Source: Bifidobacterium oedipodis (GTDB taxonomy: Bacteria > Actinomycetota > Actinomycetes > Actinomycetales > Bifidobacteriaceae). From it: a DNA stretch of 64,000 bases. Positions 28,808 through 40,356 of this stretch are shown here, piece after piece; positions within the stretch are counted from its first letter, which is position 1, and the number at the start of each line of letters is the position of its first letter. The position numbers were made by a program, and so were the translations under genes. The stretch is taken from NCBI RefSeq assembly GCF_012932425.1, contig NZ_JAAIII010000001.1, positions 558,001-622,000 of the forward strand, written 5' to 3'. Below the pieces are notes generated by a model. It worked only from the letters and a program-made list of their open reading frames with translations, was not told the origin of the DNA and made no database searches.

Positions 28808-29602
28808 TCAGCAGGCGATGGGTGCGATGGTGGCGTGCTGGGCGATCCAGGCGTGCATGGCGACGGCTGCGGCGGCACCGGCGTTGATGGAGCGCACGGA
28901 GCCGAACTGGGAGATATACACCACGTCATCGGCCAGCTGCAGCGCTTTGTCGCTCAAGCCCGGCCCTTCGGCACCGAACAGTAGCAGGCAGCGCTTGGGG
29001 AACGCATAGGTTTCCATCGGCACGGCACCGGGGATGATATCAAGCGCGATGATACGGGCGTCTTCCAGCTCGCGGATGCGCGCATCGGCATCGGCCCCGC
29101 CTTCGGCACGGGTTGCCGCGATTTCACCGGCGATGCGGTTGCGCCAGCATTCCACCAGTTCCGCGATGGAGGGATGGTGCTCGACATGCTGGTAAAGCTC
29201 GGTCATCAGTGCGCCCTTGCGGTTCCACTTGTGCGGGCCGACGATATGCACGCGGCGCGCCTGGAAGGCGTTGGCTGTGCGAACCATGGAGCCGATGTTG
29301 AAATCGTGGGTCCAGTTCTCTACCGCCACTTCGAAATCATGGCGACCGTGCGCATCGAGATCGGCCTTGATGGCTGCCACGGACCAGTAGCGATACCGGT
29401 CGAGCACGTTACGCCGATCGCCTTCATCGAGCAGGGCCGAATCGTAGCGGCCGGGCACATAATCCGGCGACGCAGGATTATCCGGGCGCGCTTCAAGCGG
29501 CTGCCCCGGGTGGGTTTCAGCCCACGGGCCGACGCCAATCTCGCGGAATTCGGGTTCGCCTGAAGCCTTGGCAGCCAAGGAAATCTGGTTGGGAGCGTGC
29601 AT
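28808..29602 (-). CDS. TrmH (SpoU) family RNA methyltransferase
   Basis: A 264-residue SAM-dependent 2'-O-methyltransferase of the trefoil-knot class. The three SpoU motifs are visible: NIGSMVRTANAF (motif 1, about residue 100), LLLFGAEGPGLSDKAL (motif 2) and ISQFGSVRSINAGAAAAVAM (motif 3). The family methylates rRNA or tRNA ribose; the target base cannot be told. It ends a same-strand cluster with the phosphoribosyltransferase-like gene (2-bp gap) and rmuC (9-bp gap), probably one operon starting at rmuC. Confidence 0.93.
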   Translation of the reverse strand: MHAPNQISLAAKASGEPEFREIGVGPWAETHPGQPLEARPDNPASPDYVPGRYDSALLDEGDRRNVLDRYRYWSVAAIKADLDAHGRHDFEVAVENWTHDFNIGSMVRTANAFQARRVHIVGPHKWNRKGALMTELYQHVEHHPSIAELVECWRNRIAGEIAATRAEGGADADARIRELEDARIIALDIIPGAVPMETYAFPKRCLLLFGAEGPGLSDKALQLADDVVYISQFGSVRSINAGAAAAVAMHAWIAQHATIAPIAC

Positions 29603-29604
29603 AA

Positions 29605-30252
29605 CTAGCGCAGTTCGTCCTCGTGGAACACCTGCACGAAAGGCACGGTATGGTGTTCGTCGTTCACAGGGTTGACGATGTCGATATGCTGATCGTCTGC
29701 GCCTTCGCCCACGCCGCCAACCAGTGAGGCCACGGCCACCACGGACGCCCCCTCGTGCTCCACGATGGAAAAGTCGAGGCTCAGCTCATTGCCGTTGCGC
29801 AGGGTGACCAGCGAGCTGGTCTGCACATACGATTTTTCGGACAACCATGCGTCGAGCAGCAGTACGCGGCGGCCCTTGATGGACGGCCCCTTAATGGAGG
29901 GGAACACGAAATCCATCAGGAAGCCGTCCAAATCCTCACCACGTGAGGCGGCTGCCTGAACCATTGCGCACACCAGCGGCACGCTGGCTGCGGTCAGTGC
30001 ACCCACCGCATCGAAATCGTCCACGGAATATCCGGCATCCTCAAGCGTATCCAGCAGCACATGGCCCAGCACGGAAGCGCCACGATGATCAAAGGTGACC
30101 GCATACAACTCAGAAAATGGCTTGCCGGCCATGCGTTCGCACAACAGCGTACGCAGTTGTTCGCGCGGCTCAAGCGCGGCGAAGGCGAGGGCGTCTCCGG
30201 CATCGCGCAGGTCAGCAGGACCGGTAGGACGGAATGCATTGGTTTCGCTCAT
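29605..30252 (-). CDS. phosphoribosyltransferase-fold protein, orotate PRTase-like, degenerate
   Basis: A 215-residue protein with the outline of a type I phosphoribosyltransferase of the OPRT kind: FDAVGALTAASVPLVCAMVQ corresponds to the substrate-side GxxxxG block and GRRVLLLDAWLSEKSYVQ occupies the place of the PRPP-binding loop. In active enzymes this loop carries two acidic residues and a TTG/TGG; here it reads DAWLSEKS, so PRPP binding is doubtful. The chain may be a divergent enzyme or a regulatory or binding protein. It lies between rmuC and the TrmH-family gene. Confidence 0.6.
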   Translation of the reverse strand: MSETNAFRPTGPADLRDAGDALAFAALEPREQLRTLLCERMAGKPFSELYAVTFDHRGASVLGHVLLDTLEDAGYSVDDFDAVGALTAASVPLVCAMVQAAASRGEDLDGFLMDFVFPSIKGPSIKGRRVLLLDAWLSEKSYVQTSSLVTLRNGNELSLDFSIVEHEGASVVAVASLVGGVGEGADDQHIDIVNPVNDEHHTVPFVQVFHEDELR

Positions 30253-30261
30253 AATCTCAGC

Positions 30262-31686
30262 CTATCGCGTGCGGCGGTCTTCACCAGCATTATCACCGTC
30301 GCCGCCGTCGCCGCCGGCATCAACCACTTCGGGCGCGGAAAGTTCGTTGACGTTGGCTGATTCGGATTCGATCAGCGGCACTTCGCCGATGATCTTGGTC
30401 GGCTCGATTTTCTGCAGCTTGCGAGCGGTGGGCAACACACGCTTCTCCAAGCTGGCGGCGAACTTATTGTAGGCTCCCACGGTTTTGGCGATTTGCGAGC
30501 CCAGTTTGGTGGCATAGTCGCCAAGCACGGCGAAGCGATCATACAGCTCACGCGACAGGTCAAACAACTGCTTGGCGTCGTCGGTCAGGCTCTGCTGCTG
30601 CCATGCGTAGGCCACGGATTTGAGCACGGCCCACAAGGTGACCGGCGAGGTCAGCGCCACCTTCTTGGCAAAGGCATCATCCAACAGGGTGGGGTCGGCT
30701 TCAAGCGCGGCCTGCAACAGCGCCTCGTTGGGAATGAAGGCGATCACAAAATCAGGGGCCGTTTCGAAAGCGTTCCAGTAGGCCTTGTCACCAAGCGCGC
30801 GCACATGCTCGCGCAGAGCCTTGGCGTGGGCGCGCAGCAGATCGCTTCGACGGCTCAGCTCCTCGGGGGTTGCGGTTTCCGGAATCTCACAGGCACGTTG
30901 ATAATCGGCATACGGCACCTTGGCATCGATCGGAATGGTTTTATTGCCGGGCAGGTGCACGATCATATCCGGGCGCAGAATACGGCCGTCAGCATCGGTG
31001 ACCACCACCTGCGTATCGAAATCGACGTGTTCCAACAGACCGGCCGATTCCACGATATTCTTCAACTGTGCCTCTCCCCATGCGCCACGCACCTTGTTAT
31101 TGCGCAACGCCGCAGATAGCGAGCTGGTCTCTTTATCCAGACGTGCCTGCTGCTCGCCCAGCCCCTTAAGCTGTTCGCCGAGCGCACCCATCTCCCGCTT
31201 ACGGCCCTCTTCAATCTGCGCAACCTTGGCTTGCAACGTATCAAGGTTCTTGCTGACGGGGGCAAGCGCCTCCATCACCTTGGCATGCTCCTTCAAACGC
31301 GCCTCCTGCTCGGCACGCTTGGCTTCTGCTTGTTCGGCCTCGCGCTGACGCTGGGCCTCCGCTTCGGCCGCCGCACGCTCACGTTCATGTTCGATGCGGA
31401 TTTGTTCTGCCTGCTGCGCCTGCGCAAGCTGGGATTTGACGAAGACAAGCTGCTGTTCCGCACCTTCCTTAGTGGCACGCGCTTCAGCAACCGCCGCGGT
31501 CAACTCGCTGATTCGCCCACGCGCGACTTCCAGATCGCCGTGCGCCTCGTTCAATTCATTGACCCTGGCTGAACGGGCCGTTTCCAAGCCTTTGGCCCGT
31601 CCCAACAGAAAGCCGGCCAGCAGCCCCAACGCCACGCCAACCAGCAGCATCACAATCAGCATCCACATACTTGCATTCCCAGTCAT
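30262..31686 (-). CDS. rmuC: DNA recombination protein RmuC
   Basis: A 474-residue protein with an N-terminal membrane helix (MWMLIVMLLVGVALGLLAGF), a long Ala/Glu/Arg coiled coil (about residues 35-165) and the C-terminal RmuC nuclease-like domain: NNKVRGAWGEAQLKNIVESA, IPIDAKVPYADYQRAC and AYWNAFETAPDFVIAFIPNE. RmuC is proposed to limit DNA inversions at inverted repeats. The start ATG 31686 has GGGAGC directly upstream with short spacing; ATG 31668 is an alternative. The C-terminal tail is acidic and disordered. Confidence 0.93.
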   Translation of the reverse strand: MTGNASMWMLIVMLLVGVALGLLAGFLLGRAKGLETARSARVNELNEAHGDLEVARGRISELTAAVAEARATKEGAEQQLVFVKSQLAQAQQAEQIRIEHERERAAAEAEAQRQREAEQAEAKRAEQEARLKEHAKVMEALAPVSKNLDTLQAKVAQIEEGRKREMGALGEQLKGLGEQQARLDKETSSLSAALRNNKVRGAWGEAQLKNIVESAGLLEHVDFDTQVVVTDADGRILRPDMIVHLPGNKTIPIDAKVPYADYQRACEIPETATPEELSRRSDLLRAHAKALREHVRALGDKAYWNAFETAPDFVIAFIPNEALLQAALEADPTLLDDAFAKKVALTSPVTLWAVLKSVAYAWQQQSLTDDAKQLFDLSRELYDRFAVLGDYATKLGSQIAKTVGAYNKFAASLEKRVLPTARKLQKIEPTKIIGEVPLIESESANVNELSAPEVVDAGGDGGDGDNAGEDRRTR

Positions 31687-31861
31687 GCTCCCAGTAAACC
31701 ACGCTGCATCGTCCGCCAGAAACTGCAGCAATAGAGGCTTACGCAGGGCACAACAACGCTACGCTCAGTGCGAGCATTCCGTGCAACTAGCTGTAAACGT
31801 GAGATGATGTGGGAGTCTCAAGATCATGAGCACAGCGAGAGCAGAGAAAACGGAGAGGCAT

Positions 31862-34594
31862 ATGTTCCAGATTGTTGTGGCACTGATTGCCGCGGCCCTG
31901 ATAACGTGGGGCATCCTACGATTCTTCTTTGGCACACAAAAAGCCACGGCTGGGCAGATGGCCGATGGCGAGCAGCGCGCCACCATCACCGTCAAGGGTG
32001 GCTACTCCCCCGCCATGGTGAGTATGCAGGCGGGCGTGCCGATTCGTTTGACTTTCGATCGTCAGGAAACCGGCGAATGCACGTCGCATGTGGTGTTCGC
32101 TGATCTGGGGCTCGATGCCATGCTGCCTGGCAATGCCGTCACCGATGTTGAGCTGCCGGCCTTGGCTGCGGGCGATTATCCCTTTGCCTGCGGTATGAAT
32201 ATGGTGCATGGTTTGCTGAGGGTCGAAAGCGATGGCGGCGATGCCGCAGCTTCGACTGCTGCCATTGCAGCTGACGCAACGGCTAACGGCAGCACAGCCG
32301 ACGCCGCACAAATGCAACGTACAATGCCGTCCGCTCCTAGCTCCGCAACAACATTCAGTACTACAACCATGCCCGGCACCACCGTCGCCCCCGATGCGCT
32401 TCAGGCGGAGCGCAACGAGGCGCAGGAACGGGCACGGGAAATCGCTTCGCTGCGCAAACTAGTGATTGTGGGCGCAGTGCTCACCATTCCGGTGTTCGCG
32501 GTCACCATGCTGCATATGGTCAACCATATGTGGGTGCCGGCTTGGATGATGAACCCGTGGCTGCAGGCCGTGCTGATCACACCGGTGATGTTCTATTGCG
32601 GACACCCGATCCATTCGGTCGGTTTCCCTGCGCTGGCGCATCGCGCACCTGATATGAACTCGCTGGTGTCGTTGGGCACATCCGCCGCATACCTCTATAG
32701 TCTGGTCACCTGCATCGCCCCTTGGGTATTCCCGGAGGGGTCTCGCGAACCATATTTCGAATCGGTGGGCGTGGTAATCACACTGGTTCTGGTCGGCCGA
32801 CTGTTGGAAACCAAGGCGCGCGAAGGCACTGGCAAGGCCGTGCAATCGCTGATTAAACTTCGCCCCCGCACTGCGCACAAACTGCACGAACCGGCGGCGA
32901 CCATGCTCGCCGAGCAGGCCAACGCCGCTGAACGGCCCAGTCCCTCTGCGGCACTATGGATGAATCCCGCCAATGCTACGGACGTGGATATCGACACCGT
33001 GCGCGAAGGCGATTTGCTGGCTATCAAGACCGGCGAGCGCATCCCCACCGACGGCATGCTGGTGGCCGGTGAGGTGACGGTGGATGAATCGATGATCACC
33101 GGCGAATCCAAGCCGGTGGCGAAAGCCGCAGCGGCAACAGCAACAGCGACGGACGATGCTCAACCGAGCAGCAACGGAACCACGGACGCCACGCTCACCG
33201 GCGCCACCGTGGTATTGAAGGGCAATGGCGTGATGCGCGTCACCCAAACTGGCAGCGACACGGTACTCGCACAGATTATTGCGTTGGTGGCACGCGCCCA
33301 GGCCACCAAAGCGCCGGTGCAACAGCTGGCTGATCGCATTGCACGATACTTTGTGCCCGCAGTGATGGTGATCGCCGTGTGGACTTTTGCGATTTGGGTG
33401 GCGGTCGGCCCTGCCCCGCAGTTGGCGCACGCGCTGGTGACGGCGGTCAGCGTGCTGATTATCGCTTGCCCGTGTGCACTGGGCCTAGCCACACCGCTGT
33501 CGGTAACGGTGGCGTTGGGGCTGGGGGCCACGAACGGCGTGCTGGTCACCAATGCCAAGGCGTTGGAACAGGCACGGCGCATCGGCACGGTGGTTTTCGA
33601 CAAAACCGGTACGATTACGCGCGGCATGGTCGATGCGGATGCCGGTTGGGACAAGCCTAGCTATACGCAGGATACGGTTAAGGACGGCTCGCTCGAAGCG
33701 GTTGCGGCCCTGCGCGCGCATGGCATCCGCACAGTGATGCTTTCGGGAGACAAGGCCGAAGTGGCCGAACGCATCGCACGCGAGGTCGGCATCGACACGG
33801 TGATCTGCGAGGTCAAGCCCGATGGCAAGGCGTATTGGATCAAGCAGTTGCAGTCCGAGCGCGACCTGCGCCCGATGCAGGAGGATCAGAGGCACGGTTG
33901 GCGCAAGCATGAGCCGCATGATCTGATTGCAATGGTGGGCGATGGCATCAACGACGCACCCGCACTGGCACAGGCGGATTTGGGCATTGCTATCGGCACC
34001 GGCACGGATGTGGCCATGCAGTCGGCGGATGTGACGCTGATGAGCGGCGATTTGCGGGGCGTTATCGCCACCATCAACCTGTCGAACGCCACGATGCGCA
34101 ATATCCGCGAGAATCTGGCATGGGCGTTCGGTTACAACATCATCGGCATCCCCGTGGCCGCCGGCGTGCTGTTCCCAATCACCGGCTGGCTGTTAAGCCC
34201 GATGGTTGCCGGATTGGCGATGGCGTTGAGCTCCGTATGCCTGGTATTGAACGCGAATCGTTTGCACGGGGCGCGCATCGATACGAGACTGAACGCTGGC
34301 ACCAACGTTGCCGCTGATGGCGGCCGCCCTGCCGTCAACCCGCCGCATATCATCAAGGACAATACTCATAACAGCACCAACACCACAAAGGAGAACACTA
34401 TGAATATGACTATGCATATGAACGCAGCTTCACCGACTGATGGCGAAACCGCCACCGATCCGGTGTGCGGCATGACCGTGGCGGTGAACGCCGACGCGAT
34501 CACGCGCGAGTACGACGGCACCACCTATTACTTCTGCGGCGAGCACTGCGCCAACAACTTCATGAAGGCACCGCAGATCTTCCTCAACAACTGA
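31862..34594 (+). CDS. P1B-type copper ATPase with cupredoxin and YHS domains, lacking the N domain
   Basis: A membrane protein of about 910 residues. The order is an N-terminal helix, a periplasm-type cupredoxin domain (about residues 35-130, GDYPFACGMNMVHGLLRV), a linker, P1B transmembrane helices, the A domain (DESMITGESKPV), CPC helix (IIACPCALGLATP, about 535), phosphorylation site DKTGTITRG (about 580), hinge GDGINDAPAL (about 692), last helices and a C-terminal YHS metal-binding domain (DPVCGMTV, FCGEHC). CPC and YHS point to copper export. Only about 48 residues separate DKTGT from MLSGDK, against about 150 usually, and the HP motif is missing, so the nucleotide-binding domain seems deleted. 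ATG 31862 follows GGAG by 6 nt; ATG 31826 is possible. Confidence 0.88.
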   Translation: MFQIVVALIAAALITWGILRFFFGTQKATAGQMADGEQRATITVKGGYSPAMVSMQAGVPIRLTFDRQETGECTSHVVFADLGLDAMLPGNAVTDVELPALAAGDYPFACGMNMVHGLLRVESDGGDAAASTAAIAADATANGSTADAAQMQRTMPSAPSSATTFSTTTMPGTTVAPDALQAERNEAQERAREIASLRKLVIVGAVLTIPVFAVTMLHMVNHMWVPAWMMNPWLQAVLITPVMFYCGHPIHSVGFPALAHRAPDMNSLVSLGTSAAYLYSLVTCIAPWVFPEGSREPYFESVGVVITLVLVGRLLETKAREGTGKAVQSLIKLRPRTAHKLHEPAATMLAEQANAAERPSPSAALWMNPANATDVDIDTVREGDLLAIKTGERIPTDGMLVAGEVTVDESMITGESKPVAKAAAATATATDDAQPSSNGTTDATLTGATVVLKGNGVMRVTQTGSDTVLAQIIALVARAQATKAPVQQLADRIARYFVPAVMVIAVWTFAIWVAVGPAPQLAHALVTAVSVLIIACPCALGLATPLSVTVALGLGATNGVLVTNAKALEQARRIGTVVFDKTGTITRGMVDADAGWDKPSYTQDTVKDGSLEAVAALRAHGIRTVMLSGDKAEVAERIAREVGIDTVICEVKPDGKAYWIKQLQSERDLRPMQEDQRHGWRKHEPHDLIAMVGDGINDAPALAQADLGIAIGTGTDVAMQSADVTLMSGDLRGVIATINLSNATMRNIRENLAWAFGYNIIGIPVAAGVLFPITGWLLSPMVAGLAMALSSVCLVLNANRLHGARIDTRLNAGTNVAADGGRPAVNPPHIIKDNTHNSTNTTKENTMNMTMHMNAASPTDGETATDPVCGMTVAVNADAITREYDGTTYYFCGEHCANNFMKAPQIFLNN

Positions 34595-34625
34595 TGGCGC
34601 TAACTGAGCGATAACCAATAGTGGC

Positions 34626-34661
34626 AGTTGGCTTACTGTGCACTGTGCACACCAGCCAACT
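34626..34661. terminator. hairpin after the copper ATPase gene
   Basis: AGTTGGCT pairs with AGCCAACT around a loop holding GTGCACTGTGCAC, 31 nt after the ATPase stop. It has no U-tract and is possibly the 3' end structure of that mRNA. Confidence 0.4.
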
Positions 34662-34688
34662 AGCTAACAGCATCACCGCCCAAATACA

Positions 34689-34724
34689 GCAGGGGGCCTT
34701 CCGCACACACGGAAGGCCCCCTGC
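34689..34724. terminator. bidirectional terminator between copper ATPase and aquaglyceroporin genes
   Basis: GCAGGGGGCCTTCCG and its exact complement form a 15-bp perfect stem with a 6-nt loop between two convergent genes. Confidence 0.85.
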
Positions 34725-34761
34725 GTTACGCCGCCATCAGAGCGACGCGTAAAGTACGGCG

Positions 34762-35493
34762 TCAGACGAACAGCACGTTGTACAGCCATGCGCCGGCGAT
34801 GGCACCCAGAATCGGGGCCACAACCGGAATCCATGCCTCGGCCCAGCGGGATTCGCCCTTGTTGGGAATCGGCAGGATGGCGTGCAGCAGACGCGGCATC
34901 AGATCGCGGGCGGGGTTGAGGCCAGGGCCGGTCGGGCCGCCCATGGAGGTCACCAAGCCCCACACGATGAAGCCGACCACGATGGACGCGGCGGCGTGGT
35001 CGTTCTCGCCCCACGGCAGCGTCAGGCAGCACAGCGCGCCCAGCACCAGCATGAGGGTGCCGAAGAACTCGTTGAGGAAGTAGTTCGAACGGGAGCCTTC
35101 GGCGTCAGTGGTGCAGAAGGTCGCGAGGATGGCCTCGGGATCGTCGGTCTCCTTATAGTGCGGGTAGTAGGTGACGTAGACGATAAGCTGACCAACGGCG
35201 GCACCGAGCAGCTGCGCGATGATATAAGGCAGCACGTCGCCCCACGGGAACATGCCGTTGATGGCCTGAGCCAAGGTCATGGCCGGGTTGATGTGTGCGC
35301 CGGAGACGCCACCGAACATCAGCACGGGGAACATGACGCCGAAACCATAGCCCATGGCGATGTTCAGCCAGCCAGCGTGATGGCCTTTGGTGTTTTTCAG
35401 CTCGACGTTGGCCACAGCGCCGTTGCCGAATACCATCAGCACGGCGGTGCCGACGAATTCGGCGGCCAGTTTGGTAAACAGGGAGTATTCCAC
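34762..35493 (-). CDS. aquaglyceroporin (MIP family)
   Basis: A 243-residue channel with six membrane helices and the two NPA boxes SGAHINPAMT and GPGLNPARD. The Asp after the second NPAR is a mark of the glycerol-facilitator subgroup, so glycerol uptake or efflux is likely besides water. The length is normal. The GTG start at 35493 has an A/G-rich ribosome site (AGAAAAGAA). It is divergent from the LacI-type regulator gene and has no kinase gene next to it. Confidence 0.9.
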   Translation of the reverse strand: MEYSLFTKLAAEFVGTAVLMVFGNGAVANVELKNTKGHHAGWLNIAMGYGFGVMFPVLMFGGVSGAHINPAMTLAQAINGMFPWGDVLPYIIAQLLGAAVGQLIVYVTYYPHYKETDDPEAILATFCTTDAEGSRSNYFLNEFFGTLMLVLGALCCLTLPWGENDHAAASIVVGFIVWGLVTSMGGPTGPGLNPARDLMPRLLHAILPIPNKGESRWAEAWIPVVAPILGAIAGAWLYNVLFV

Positions 35494-35646
35494 TTGTTGT
35501 TCTTTTCTCTCTTGTGCGATAAAACGCGGCGATTATACGCTTCTTCCCTGACGAACATGGCGTTGGGCGACACCGGACAACGATGGGCGGTATGGTGACC
35601 ATGGTAACGATAGTGATTCAGGCTTTGCTAAGGAAAGGGGTGCACG

Positions 35647-36645
35647 GTGGCAACTCGCAAACAGGTGGCGCAGCTCGCCGGAGTGTCGCCGAGCACGGTG
35701 TCGAGGCTGCTGAATGGTGACGATACGCTGTCGATCAAGGATGAGACGCGTCGGCGCATTATGCAGGCATGCGTCGAATTAGGCTACGGTGGCGCTTTCC
35801 GCCCCTCAATCGCCGTATTGGATGCGCCGCCTTCGGGCGAGGAGCTGCAGGACGCGTATTTCGCCGAACTGCGTGATGTGTTCAAGCAATGCGCCGATGA
35901 TATGGGCTTCGAGCCGTTGACTTTCGTCGCATCACCGCAGGAGCTGACCGATCGGGCGACGGCATTCGATGGATTCGTCACGCTGGGTGCAACCACATTC
36001 CCACGCAAGGAGCTGGAGGCGTTGCACGACGCACTGCCGCACGGCGTGTGTGTGGATACGAATCCGGCACCGGCCCTGTTCGATTCGGTGCAGCCTGACC
36101 TGTCGCAGACGATGCTGGATGCTTTGGATGCGCTGATGGCTGCCGGACGCACACATATCGCCTTTCTGGGGGGCGTGGGCAGCATTATGGGCCTGCATTC
36201 GTATCCCGAAGACATCCGTACGCTGGCGTTCCGCAATTGGTCGGAGCGTTTGCAGCTCGACACCGAAGGGCTGGTGTATGCCGAAGGCCTGTTCACTGTG
36301 GATAATGGCCGGGCGCTGGGCGAGCGCATCATCGCCGAGCACCGCAATGCGATGCCGGATGGTTTGATTGTCGCCGCCGATGTGTTGGCGGTGGGCGCAT
36401 TGCAGGCGATGAATGCTGCCGGCGTACGCGTGCCGGATGATATGGCGGTGATCAGCATCAACAATCAGTCGATTGCGCGGTATACGTCGCCGGCGTTGAG
36501 TTCGTATGCGATTGATCAGCGGGAGTTGGCGCGCACGGCACTGTCCACGCTGGTTGATGGCTTGCGCCATGAGCGCAAGGTGCGTCGGCATGTGCTGCTG
36601 TCAACCGAATTGGTGGTGCGCGGCAGTTTTGTTCCCCGCCGCTAA
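35647..36645 (+). CDS. LacI family transcriptional regulator, probable lactose regulator
   Basis: A 332-residue repressor with the LacI HTH at the N-terminus (TRKQVAQLAGVSPSTVSRLL) and a periplasmic-binding-protein-like effector domain (from about residue 57). The hinge region is short (ELGYGGAFRPSIAVLD). The C-terminal block RHVLLSTELVVRGS is typical. The effector domain resembles regulators tied to galactosides, and the gene is convergent with lacZ, so it is the likely binder of the operator-like sites in the lacZ-lacS gap. The GTG start has AAGGAAAGGGG upstream. Confidence 0.85.
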   Translation: MATRKQVAQLAGVSPSTVSRLLNGDDTLSIKDETRRRIMQACVELGYGGAFRPSIAVLDAPPSGEELQDAYFAELRDVFKQCADDMGFEPLTFVASPQELTDRATAFDGFVTLGATTFPRKELEALHDALPHGVCVDTNPAPALFDSVQPDLSQTMLDALDALMAAGRTHIAFLGGVGSIMGLHSYPEDIRTLAFRNWSERLQLDTEGLVYAEGLFTVDNGRALGERIIAEHRNAMPDGLIVAADVLAVGALQAMNAAGVRVPDDMAVISINNQSIARYTSPALSSYAIDQRELARTALSTLVDGLRHERKVRRHVLLSTELVVRGSFVPRR

Positions 36646-36689
36646 CGACGAAAACAGCATAAGCCATAAACACCATAAACGTCGCAAAA

Positions 36690-36736
36690 GCCGGTGCTGT
36701 GACCTGATTGGCATCAAGTCAGGTCACAGCACCGGC
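36690..36736. terminator. bidirectional terminator between lacI-type gene and lacZ
   Basis: GCCGGTGCTGTGACCTGA and its exact complement form an 18-bp stem with an 11-nt loop between convergent genes. Confidence 0.85.
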
Positions 36737-36762
36737 TGTATTATCGTCGGTTTCCTTACCGA

Positions 36763-40053
<3,291 letters not shown>

Positions 40054-40100
40054 TCATTGTCGTCGCAGTAAAGAACGCCTACGGTTGTTCTTTACTTGAG

Positions 40101-40129
40101 ATAATAAATTACTTTACTAAATTACGCAA
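40101..40129 (-). promoter_or_regulatory. lacZ promoter with embedded operator-like site
   Basis: On the minus strand TTGCGT (40124-40129) and TATTAT (40101-40106) are separated by 17 bp. The operator-like GTAAAGTAATTTAT (40104-40117) lies in the spacer, so a bound repressor would block RNA polymerase. A further AGTAAAG half-site is at 40090-40096. Confidence 0.6.
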
Positions 40130-40263
40130 CTATCGCGCGTCCAACAGTCCAATAAACAACAAAAGCACCATCTACGTAACTATTGTTCGCTCATATATAG
40201 ATTCCTTGTCACACAAGCAAATAACTGCTATACCCCTTACAACACAACGCGACGCGCCGTAAG

Positions 40264-40300
40264 GTAAATAACTTTACTTATTTTGATAAATACTTATACT
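40264..40300 (+). promoter_or_regulatory. lacS promoter with overlapping operator-like site
   Basis: TTTACT (40273-40278) and TATACT (40295-40300) are spaced 16 bp. The palindrome-like GTAAATAACTTTAC (40264-40277) overlaps the -35 box and matches, in inverted orientation, the site in the lacZ promoter (GTAAA-N4-TTTA). The rest of the 363-bp gap is A+T rich with no gene. Confidence 0.6.
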
Positions 40301-40356
40301 TTTTCGTAAGACCACGACGGTCTTACGTCACGGAAGGCAGCAAGGAGGCCCTTGAC

